From positions 85,957,501-86,021,500 of the forward strand of contig CP136890.1 of the NCBI GenBank assembly GCA_034359265.1: a DNA stretch of 64,000 nucleotides, read 5' to 3'. Numbering within the stretch: position 1 is the stretch's first letter; each line of letters starts with the position of its first letter. The DNA is from Canna indica (Eukaryota; Streptophyta; Magnoliopsida; Zingiberales; Cannaceae). The notes beneath the pieces were generated by a model. It saw nothing but the letters and a program-made list of their open reading frames with translations. It was not told the DNA's origin and ran no database searches. This document shows positions 1-11,000 of the stretch, in pieces. Both the position numbers and the translations under genes were made by a program.

Positions 1-1415
1 GTCGACGATATAATTATCACAGGGAATGATAGTCAAGGAATCTAAAGATTGAAAGCCTACTTGCATCAGCAGTTTGAAACCAAGGACTTAGGCAGTCTAA
101 AGTACTTTTTGGGTATTAAAATAGCTCGATCTCGGGGAGATATCTATATTTCACAAAGAAAATATGTGTTAGATATGCTTGAGAAAGCAGGTTTGCTAGG
201 GGCCAAGCCAGTTGATACCCCGGTGGATCCAAATGTCAAACTAGTACCAGGAAAGGGGAGCCCTTATCTGATCCTGGACGATATCGCAGGCTAGTGGGTA
301 AACTCAATTATCTTATAATTACTAGACTTGGCATCTCTTTTGTTGTTAGCATGGTCAACCAATTTCTTGAGTCTCCCTGTGAAGACCATTAGATTGCAAC
401 CTTGAGGGTACTACATTACCTTAAGACTGCCCCGGGCAAAGGTCTTCTATATCACAATCAAGGTCACCTTCAGGTGACTGGGTATACTGATGCTGACTGG
501 GCTGGGGCACCCACTGATCGTCGATCCACCTCAGGATATTGTATTTTCTTGGGAGGCAACTTGATCTCATGGAAAAATAAGAAACAAAGTGTGGTGTCAA
601 GATCTAGTGCAGAGGCCAGAGCTATTGCATTAATCACCTGTGAGCTGATTTGGCTAAAATAATTAATGACGGAACTAGGTCTTAGTCACACTGAACCTAT
701 GAAATTGTATTGTGACAATCAACCTGTTATGCACATTGCTTCCAATCCAATTTTTCACGAGAGGACAAAACATATAGAGATTGTCTCACTTTATCAGAGA
801 AAAAGTGCAGTCTAAAAAGGTCACAATGTCTTTTGTAAATTCTAATGATCAACTAGCTGATATTTTCACCAAATCTTTAAAGGGTCCAAGAATCAAGTAT
901 ATATGTAATAAGCTGGGATTGTGCAATTTATTTGCTCCAGCTTGAGGGGGAGTGTTAGGACCTAATTGTAATAAAGTATGACCTAGTTGTAAAGTATCCA
1001 ATGACACGTGTAAACATTGTAAATATACTCTTATATATACATCTGGAAAGAGAAGCCGACGTGGGCTATTTTCTCCTAAGTTACATAGTGCATTGGTGAA
1101 CAACAGGAACAAGCAGGGAGCAAGGGGTCTCTTGCCTTAAACGACTTCAAGGAGTGGTTTGAGAAAGTTATATTTTAATGGTATTGCTTTCTTTGAGGGT
1201 TAATAGTCTAGAAATTCATATAATTTTATAAAAATTTAAAATTTATCAATTTTTTTTATTTTTGATCTATAAATTCACATAGTTTGTATCTGTTATTTCA
1301 TCTACCAATTCGTCAAGGACTTCGTCAAATTTGTTGACGTGGAAGAAAACGATGCTCGTGTGGTTGACATATTCATACATGAAAGAAAAAATTAATAGAT
1401 CTTAAATTTTTATGA
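1..1415 (+). mobile_element. Copia 3' fragment, array copy A (left-truncated by window)
   Basis: The copy starts at the reverse transcriptase YVDD motif. It continues through the RT thumb, an RNase H region (YTDADWAG about 483-510; KLYCDNQ about 702-722; HERTKHIEI about 757-783), a purine-rich tract (943-952) and an LTR-like start TGTTAGGACC at 953. A TATA-like stretch lies at about 1031-1038. Stops and a frame change interrupt the reading frame, so no full protein is made. Confidence 0.85.
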
Positions 1416-3332
1416 CACATGGGCTTTGATTCCTCTTCCGCCAGGAAAATCCACCGTTGGTTGCAAATGGGTTTACACTGTCAAGACATTATCAGATGGG
1501 TCTGTTGATCACCTTAAGGCTCGCCTTATTTCCAAAGGGTACACTCAGACTTATGGTATTGATTATCTGGATACTTTCTCTCCTATGGCAAAAATAACAT
1601 CTATTCACTTGTTCATCACGCTTGCAGTCATCCACGAGTGGCCTCTTTATCAGCTTGACATTAAAAATGTCTTCCTACATGGCGATCTAGATGAGGAGGT
1701 CTATATGGAACAACCACCAGGGTTTGTTGCTCAGGGGGAGTCTGGTCTAGTTTGTCGCTTGAAGAAATCTCTATATGGGCTGAAGCAATCTCCTCGAGCA
1801 TAGTTTGGTAAATTTAGTTCTGCCTTATTGCAATTTGGGATGACCAGAAGTATATCAGATCATTCGGTCTTCCACCTTACCTCATCCTCTGGGAGTCGAT
1901 TTATCCTGATTGTATATGTCGACGATATAATTATCACAGGGAATGATAGTCAAGGAATCTAAAGATTGAAAGCCTACTTGCATCAGCAGTTTGAAACCAA
2001 GGACTTAGGCAGTCTAAAGTACTTTTTGGGTATTAAAATAGCTCGATCTCGGGGAGATATCTATATTTCACAAAGAAAATATGTGTTAGATATGCTTGAG
2101 AAAGCAGGTTTGCTAGGGGCCAAGCCAGTTGATACCCCGGTGGATCCAAATGTCAAACTAGTACCAGGAAAGGGGAGCCCTTATCTGATCCTGGACGATA
2201 TCGCAGGCTAGTGGGTAAACTCAATTATCTTATAATTACTAGACTTGGCATCTCTTTTGTTGTTAGCATGGTCAACCAATTTCTTGAGTCTCCCTGTGAA
2301 GACCATTAGATTGCAACCTTGAGGGTACTACATTACCTTAAGACTGCCCCGGGCAAAGGTCTTCTATATCACAATCAAGGTCACCTTCAGGTGACTGGGT
2401 ATACTGATGCTGACTGGGCTGGGGCACCCACTGATCGTCGATCCACCTCAGGATATTGTATTTTCTTGGGAGGCAACTTGATCTCATGGAAAAATAAGAA
2501 ACAAAGTGTGGTGTCAAGATCTAGTGCAGAGGCCAGAGCTATTGCATTAATCACCTGTGAGCTGATTTGGCTAAAATAATTAATGACGGAACTAGGTCTT
2601 AGTCACACTGAACCTATGAAATTGTATTGTGACAATCAACCTGTTATGCACATTGCTTCCAATCCAATTTTTCACGAGAGGACAAAACATATAGAGATTG
2701 TCTCACTTTATCAGAGAAAAAGTGCAGTCTAAAAAGGTCACAATGTCTTTTGTAAATTCTAATGATCAACTAGCTGATATTTTCACCAAATCTTTAAAGG
2801 GTCCAAGAATCAAGTATATATGTAATAAGCTGGGATTGTGCAATTTATTTGCTCCAGCTTGAGGGGGAGTGTTAGGACCTAATTGTAATAAAGTATGACC
2901 TAGTTGTAAAGTATCCAATGACACGTGTAAACATTGTAAATATACTCTTATATATACATCTGGAAAGAGAAGCCGACGTGGGCTATTTTCTCCTAAGTTA
3001 CATAGTGCATTGGTGAACAACAGGAACAAGCAGGGAGCAAGGGGTCTCTTGCCTTAAACGACTTCAAGGAGTGGTTTGAGAAAGTTATATTTTAATGGTA
3101 TTGCTTTCTTTGAGGGTTAATAGTCTAGAAATTCATATAATTTTATAAAAATTTAAAATTTATCAATTTTTTTTATTTTTGATCTATAAATTCACATAGT
3201 TTGTATCTGTTATTTCATCTACCAATTCGTCAAGGACTTCGTCAAATTTGTTGACGTGGAAGAAAACGATGCTCGTGTGGTTGACATATTCATACATGAA
3301 AGAAAAAATTAATAGATCTTAAATTTTTATGA
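1416..3332 (+). mobile_element. Copia 3' fragment, array copy B (complete unit)
   Basis: This is the best reference copy. The RT starts at the DTWAL-PLPPGK motif and runs through WVY(T)VK, LDIKNVFLHGDL and SLYGLKQSPRA to YVDDIIITG. RNase H follows, with its catalytic aspartate motif YTDADWAG and KLYCDNQ. Gag, protease, integrase and the 5' LTR are absent, so it cannot move on its own. In-frame stops lie after SPRA (TAG at 1801), after SQGI (TAA, about 1961), before IATLRVL (TAG, about 2307) and after IWLK (TAA, about 2577). A frame change follows HIEI near 2697. The LTR-like start is at about 2870. Confidence 0.9.
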
Positions 3333-5248
3333 CACATGGGCTTTGATTCCTCTTCCGCCAGGAAAATCCACCGTTGGTTGCAAATGGGTTTACACTGTCA
3401 AGACATTATCAGATGGGTCTGTTGATCACCTTAAGGCTCGCCTTATTTCCAAAGGGTACACTCAGACTTATGGTATTGATTATCTGGATACTTTCTCTCC
3501 TATGGCAAAAATAACATCTATTCACTTGTTCATCACGCTTGCAGTCATCCACGAGTGGCCTCTTTATCAGCTTGACATTAAAAATGTCTTCCTACATGGC
3601 GATCTAGATGAGGAGGTCTATATGGAACAACCACCAGGGTTTGTTGCTCAGGGGGAGTCTGGTCTAGTTTGTCGCTTGAAGAAATCTCTATATGGGCTGA
3701 AGCAATCTCCTCGAGCATAGTTTGGTAAATTTAGTTCTGCCTTATTGCAATTTGGGATGACCAGAAGTATATCAGATCATTCGGTCTTCCACCTTACCTC
3801 ATCCTCTGGGAGTCGATTTATCCTGATTGTATATGTCGACGATATAATTATCACAGGGAATGATAGTCAAGGAATCTAAAGATTGAAAGCCTACTTGCAT
3901 CAGCAGTTTGAAACCAAGGACTTAGGCAGTCTAAAGTACTTTTTGGGTATTAAAATAGCTCGATCTCGGGGAGATATCTATATTTCACAAAGAAAATATG
4001 TGTTAGATATGCTTGAGAAAGCAGGTTTGCTAGGGGCCAAGCCAGTTGATACCCCGGTGGATCCAAATGTCAAACTAGTACCAGGAAAGGGGAGCCCTTA
4101 TCTGATCCTGGACGATATCGCAGGCTAGTGGGTAAACTCAATTATCTTATAATTACTAGACTTGGCATCTCTTTTGTTGTTAGCATGGTCAACCAATTTC
4201 TTGAGTCTCCCTGTGAAGACCATTAGATTGCAACCTTGAGGGTACTACATTACCTTAAGACTGCCCCGGGCAAAGGTCTTCTATATCACAATCAAGGTCA
4301 CCTTCAGGTGACTGGGTATACTGATGCTGACTGGGCTGGGGCACCCACTGATCGTCGATCCACCTCAGGATATTGTATTTTCTTGGGAGGCAACTTGATC
4401 TCATGGAAAAATAAGAAACAAAGTGTGGTGTCAAGATCTAGTGCAGAGGCCAGAGCTATTGCATTAATCACCTGTGAGCTGATTTGGCTAAAATAATTAA
4501 TGACGGAACTAGGTCTTAGTCACACTGAACCTATGAAATTGTATTGTGACAATCAACCTGTTATGCACATTGCTTCCAATCCAATTTTTCACGAGAGGAC
4601 AAAACATATAGAGATTGTCTCACTTTATCAGAGAAAAAGTGCAGTCTAAAAAGGTCACAATGTCTTTTGTAAATTCTAATGATCAACTAGCTGATATTTT
4701 CACCAAATCTTTAAAGGGTCCAAGAATCAAGTATATATGTAATAAGCTGGGATTGTGCAATTTATTTGCTCCAGCTTGAGGGGGAGTGTTAGGACCTAAT
4801 TGTAATAAAGTATGACCTAGTTGTAAAGTATCCAATGACACGTGTAAACATTGTAAATATACTCTTATATATACATCTGGAAAGAGAAGCCGACGTGGGC
4901 TATTTTCTCCTAAGTTACATAGTGCATTGGTGAACAACAGGAACAAGCAGGGAGCAAGGGGTCTCTTGCCTTAAACGACTTCAAGGAGTGGTTTGAGAAA
5001 GTTATATTTTAATGGTATTGCTTTCTTTGAGGGTTAATAGTCTAGAAATTCATATAATTTTATAAAAATTTAAAATTTATCAATTTTTTTATTTTTGATC
5101 TATAAATTCACATAGTTTGTATCTGTTATTTCATCTACCAATTCGTCAAGGACTTCGTCAAATTTGTTGACGTGGAAGAAAACGATGCTCGTGTGGTTGA
5201 CATATTCATACATGAAAGAAAAAATTAATAGATCTTAAATTTTTATGA
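3333..5248 (+). mobile_element. Copia 3' fragment, array copy C (complete unit)
   Basis: This copy is practically identical to copy B, including every stop and the frame change. It is one base shorter because its poly-T run has 7 instead of 8 T (near 5085). Confidence 0.9.
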
Positions 5249-7164
5249 CACATGGGCTTTGATTCCTCTTCCGCCAGGAAAATCCACCGTTGGTTGCAAA
5301 TGGGTTTACACTGTCAAGACATTATCAGATGGGTCTGTTGATCACCTTAAGGCTCGCCTTATTTCCAAAGGGTACACTCAGACTTATGGTATTGATTATC
5401 TGGATACTTTCTCTCCTATGGCAAAAATAACATCTATTCACTTGTTCATCACGCTTGCAGTCATCCACGAGTGGCCTCTTTATCAGCTTGACATTAAAAA
5501 TGTCTTCCTACATGGCGATCTAGATGAGGAGGTCTATATGGAACAACCACCAGGGTTTGTTGCTCAGGGGGAGTCTGGTCTAGTTTGTCGCTTGAAGAAA
5601 TCTCTATATGGGCTGAAGCAATCTCCTCGAGCATAGTTTGGTAAATTTAGTTCTGCCTTATTGCAATTTGGGATGACCAGAAGTATATCAGATCATTCGG
5701 TCTTCCACCTTACCTCATCCTCTGGGAGTCGATTTATCCTGATTGTATATGTCGACGATATAATTATCACAGGGAATGATAGTCAAGGAATCTAAAGATT
5801 GAAAGCCTACTTGCATCAGCAGTTTGAAACCAAGGACTTAGGCAGTCTAAAGTACTTTTTGGGTATTAAAATAGCTCGATCTCGGGGAGATATCTATATT
5901 TCACAAAGAAAATATGTGTTAGATATGCTTGAGAAAGCAGGTTTGCTAGGGGCCAAGCCAGTTGATACCCCGGTGGATCCAAATGTCAAACTAGTACCAG
6001 GAAAGGGGAGCCCTTATCTGATCCTGGACGATATCGCAGGCTAGTGGGTAAACTCAATTATCTTATAATTACTAGACTTGGCATCTCTTTTGTTGTTAGC
6101 ATGGTCAACCAATTTCTTGAGTCTCCCTGTGAAGACCATTAGATTGCAACCTTGAGGGTACTACATTACCTTAAGACTGCCCCGGGCAAAGGTCTTCTAT
6201 ATCACAATCAAGGTCACCTTCAGGTGACTGGGTATACTGATGCTGACTGGGCTGGGGCACCCACTGATCGTCGATCCACCTCAGGATATTGTATTTTCTT
6301 GGGAGGCAACTTGATCTCATGGAAAAATAAGAAACAAAGTGTGGTGTCAAGATCTAGTGCAGAGGCCAGAGCTATTGCATTAATCACCTGTGAGCTGATT
6401 TGGCTAAAATAATTAATGACGGAACTAGGTCTTAGTCACACTGAACCTATGAAATTGTATTGTGACAATCAACCTGTTATGCACATTGCTTCCAATCCAA
6501 TTTTTCACGAGAGGACAAAACATATAGAGATTGTCTCACTTTATCAGAGAAAAAGTGCAGTCTAAAAAGGTCACAATGTCTTTTGTAAATTCTAATGATC
6601 AACTAGCTGATATTTTCACCAAATCTTTAAAGGGTCCAAGAATCAAGTATATATGTAATAAGCTGGGATTGTGCAATTTATTTGCTCCAGCTTGAGGGGG
6701 AGTGTTAGGACCTAATTGTAATAAAGTATGACCTAGTTGTAAAGTATCCAATGACACGTGTAAACATTGTAAATATACTCTTATATATACATCTGGAAAG
6801 AGAAGCCGACGTGGGCTATTTTCTCCTAAGTTACATAGTGCATTGGTGAACAACAGGAACAAGCAGGGAGCAAGGGGTCTCTTGCCTTAAACGACTTCAA
6901 GGAGTGGTTTGAGAAAGTTATATTTTAATGGTATTGCTTTCTTTGAGGGTTAATAGTCTAGAAATTCATATAATTTTATAAAAATTTAAAATTTATCAAT
7001 TTTTTTATTTTTGATCTATAAATTCACATAGTTTGTATCTGTTATTTCATCTACCAATTCGTCAAGGACTTCGTCAAATTTGTTGACGTGGAAGAAAACG
7101 ATGCTCGTGTGGTTGACATATTCATACATGAAAGAAAAAATTAATATATCTTAAATTTTTATGA
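5249..7164 (+). mobile_element. Copia 3' fragment, array copy D (right end of array)
   Basis: This is the last full unit, with the 7-T allele. The right end carries a single change (aatagatc in A-C, aatatatc here, near 7147) 17 bp before the sequence leaves the repeat after atga at 7161-7164. Confidence 0.9.
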
Positions 7165-8036
7165 AACTATATAAAATTTTAGAATATTTACTCATTTTTA
7201 AAATTTATTATATAATTTATTTTTATAATTAAATATTTCGAGGAGGAATTTTAAAAAATATGCAATTAATTTAGAAGAGAGAACTTGATGTCCTTAAATA
7301 CGAGACTTCAATGCATCGAATTTTCACTCGTTAATGCAAGTTGCAAACCCGTCTTTATTTGGACGAGTTCTTCAGAATATCCATGATCCATGGTTGGGCC
7401 ATTAATTAATATATAGGGTGTTTTCTATGTTAGACATCCCTCGAGCAGCGTATTAGCAGGAACCTCGTGCACTAAAATCCACCTTTTATTACCAGTAAGT
7501 CATCAGAAATTGAGGGCAAGACTAACATGAACTAAGTACATGCCAATAAGTAATCAAAACTGAATTTCATAGTCGGACATAATCAATAAATATGCCTGCT
7601 AATTATTGCTCTCTTTAGATAAATTACATTGGGATTTCAATGATGTCAATATGGAAGCAAGAAACAAAAGTCAAAAAACAGTCTTAACTGTTTATTTTGT
7701 ATCCTTACGAAGCAGTGCTCAAGCATTAGTTATTTGCTTTGCTGCAAAAATGCACGTGGAACATCGTAGGAATGCAGCAAAAGTAATCTTCACAGCAATC
7801 CACCCCCTGAAGTGCATGTCTGGCACTGACCATGATGATACCATCACAATCACAAGCCCAAAATTTACGGCTTACACCTGGTTGGATGCTTTAGTTTAGC
7901 CATTTTCCTGGCACACAAATACATACAATTCAATAGCTGATGAGTGAAAATATCAACACCTAATGAGAGATCAAATAAGGAATGAAGTACCTTTCGCCAA
8001 TGGGAAACTCTATCTGTCTGTCTTTCTTTCAGTGTT
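7165..8036. other. Intergenic 3' flank, no gene seen
   Basis: This AT-rich DNA lies between the copia array and the stop codon of the methyltransferase gene. A minus-strand AATAAA-like signal (in ttttattacc, about 7486-7493) could serve as a distant polyadenylation signal. The short plus-strand ORF at 7606-7899 has no recognisable motif and overlaps the presumed 3' untranslated region. Confidence 0.5.
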
Positions 8037-11000
8037 TTATCTGCCATTGTGGCTTAACTTTGGTGTCTTCTTCTTCTTCCCTGCTTTCTTAGTCCTTTTT
8101 GCTGTTTGTCGGCCATGTTTGAACACAGCTAGAACTTCAATACTGCAGTAATGTTTCATATGAAAGTATGTCTCAATAAGGACCATAAGGTGACAAATAG
8201 GGTGGAAGAAGAAAATGTTAATAACAAATTATGTTAATATGGAACATAGGAGGTTATAAAGTTCAGTCGATTAAAATGTTAAGAACTAACATGAGTCTTC
8301 TTTGATATGAAAGAGTTCATGTGAGGTAACATGAAGTGGCATGTTCTATTGTTATCAAAAACATGCAATGAAGTTGAAAATATGTGATTATGAAGGGAAA
8401 AACATTCCTAGGATGTCAATAACATTAACCTAAGCAAATGGATTGTAGCACATAACCATCAATGAGACAATGATCCATCAGTTGTAATGAATGAAAACCT
8501 TTCAGACCTCTTTAATTGGAAAGAAAAGGGGGAATGGAAAGTAGGGTTGAAATCACTCTTATGCTGTTTGCTTGGGAGGAAGAAAAGAGGGAATAAAAAT
8601 GAGAAAGGAAAATTTTGATTTCCTTTCTTTCAATTGGTTTCTGCCCAATAATTGGACGAAAATAGGCAGAAACCAATTTCCATCTTCAAGTAAACATAGT
8701 CAATTTCTCTCCTATTTTCTCTTTTTTTTCTCTCTAGTTTTGCTTCCTTTTTAATCTGTTCCCTCCTATTTTCCATTCTCTCAAGTAAACATAGCCATGG
8801 GGCTTGTTCGTATGGAAGGATAGGAGGGGAAAAAGAGAAGGAAAAAAAATGGAAAGCTTTTTTTTGCTTGAGAAAATATTTTAGATGAGGAAAATAAGCC
8901 AAATAAATATAATTTAGATATATAGATTAAATTTTTCATTCCCGACCTGGAAAAAGATCTACAAACAAAAAATGGAGTCACTCTTTTCTCCCTCCCCTCC
9001 TTTTTCCCTCCAAATACCTCCACCCACTTTAAAACTTATTCTGTATAATAACCCAAGTTATCAGTTCAAAAAGCAAGAGTTCCAGGAGTTCAAACAAATC
9101 CCCGCCACAGCCTTGAACAAGAACAAGCAAAACCCTTGCTAATTATAGGAGTAATATAAATAGATATAAATCATGCTACTTTTTGTACGTCCAAACAGCA
9201 AATCCATGCTACATGATGTTCCAACCATGGTTCAAAAAATCGTACCGTACCGGGCAGTATGCCCAATTTTTACCGGTTTTTGGACTTACCGGTATACGAG
9301 ATACCCGGTATAGGAGAATACCGGGTATCTCGGTAAATACCGCCCGGTATGGGGCGGTATTTATCACATACCGCCCATACCAGGCGGTTTGGTGTCATAC
9401 CAGGCGATATCGCCTGGCATGATGCAACGGCTATATAGCCGTTGCTACCATGGCCGACAACCATGTCGGGCTGTCGGCCACATAGCATGTCATGACAATA
9501 CCGCCTGGTTTGGGCGGTATTGATCAAATACCACCTGGTATGGGCGGTATTGATCAAATACCGCCCATACCGGGCGGTATTGGGTGTCATACCGGGCGGT
9601 TTCACCCGGTATGATGTATAGTACCCCCCAAACGGCTATAGAGCTGTTTGGGGCCGGGTTTGACTTGTTTTGAATATTGATTTTAAGTATTTCTTCATCA
9701 ATTATGTGTTATTGGAGACTTGGAGTTATTTCTAACCAAAAAAAAAAAAACCCCCGGCCGGTATGCATTTTCATACCGGTTCGTACCATGTGTCGGTATG
9801 GTACGGTACCGGTATGTACGGTACGGTACCGGTATATACCGGTACCGGTCATCAACCGAGATCGGTACCAATACCAGTATTTTAAACCATGGTTCCAACT
9901 AACCACTACTATAGTCATCAATCCATAAAATAATATTTCATATAGTTACCTCTGAGTACCAGGGAAAAAATTGAAGGCATGAGCTTTTTCCAAATACCAT
10001 GCCCTGGACGACAGCAAGTTCCTGCAATCCTGTTGAGAAGTTGTTCTAGTAAATTGATGGAAAAGATGCAACACTCTTCCATAGGAAAAGATAACAGATA
10101 AGTGAATAATCTAAAAGGAAAGATGAAATAAAAAAGTAAACATAACATGATTCCATGTAATGGTAAATCAAATGTATCTCCATCAAGATAAGCAACCATA
10201 CCTCCTTGAAACTTTCCCATCCACAACTTATGTAGATGAGAGTACTTGGCCATGTTTGACTTTTATCCAAAGTAGTATTGCCTTCCACATGAACAGAAGC
10301 TTCTCTAGCACGCAGTACCCATGGTCTCTTCTCATCTTTCACCTTCATAATTGAACTGCTTACAAAGTAATTTTTTCACGGGTTCGGAAGGGTCAATATG
10401 AAAATGAAAGCAAACAGTTTGAAAGAACTAAACCCAAGGCCAGATATGTACCTCTCAGGTGCTTGGTTACTCTTGAGTTCAGTCAAGGCAACTTTCCTTA
10501 GTGCATCAATTAGAGATGGATGTAATCCTTTCCTAGGAGGATCAACAACAACAACATCTGACCCTTTAAGCCAGTGAAGAGGTTCCTACAACCATAGCAA
10601 TAAATTACTTACATAAATAGTTCCTCAAATCGTGGTAAAATGTAGAAGATTTGAGATTGTGTTGCATACAACAGAGGCGTCTGTGTTATGCCAGCTAATT
10701 GCGGAATCTATGGTTTTTGGTAAACGGCTAACTGACTTCTCGAAAGAAAGTTTTGACTCTTTGTTAATCTCAACACATCTAACAGACCTGCAAATATGGA
10801 ATTGTTGTATAATATCATTGAATTACAGTGTACAATTTTAGAAAGTAGAATTCAACTTTTGTGCAGTGATTGGACTTGCCTGCATTTTCTAGTCGCAGCT
10901 AGTGATAAGCCAATGATACCAGATCCAGCATACAAATCAACTACAGATGACCCATATGAAACATGCTTCTGCAACTTCCTTAGCAAGGAATTAAAAGCCT

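Larger units (their letters stand above)
1..7164 (+). repeat. Tandem array of a 1,917-bp unit built from a copia 3' half
   Basis: The same sequence recurs with a period of 1,917, 1,916 and 1,916 bp. One partial copy is cut by the window start and three complete copies follow, with joins at 1415/1416, 3332/3333 and 5248/5249. After 7164 the sequence departs from the repeat into unrelated AT-rich DNA. Each unit runs from a copia reverse transcriptase through RNase H, polypurine tract and the start of an LTR, then about 200 bp of AT-rich sequence up to the next join (ttttatga/cacatggg). Copies are almost identical: the only differences noticed are a poly-T run of 8, 8, 7 and 7, and one substitution near 7147. 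The array extends left of the window, so its copy number is unknown. Confidence 0.95.

Noticed and set aside
849..1112. Minus-strand 87-codon frame repeated in each array unit
   Set aside because: It lies antisense to the end of the copia RNase H region and the LTR, and repeats only because the unit repeats.
9183..9928. Several R/Y/V/P-rich frames on both strands
   Set aside because: They are produced by TACCGGTA words in the MITE body; both strands give similar 'proteins'.
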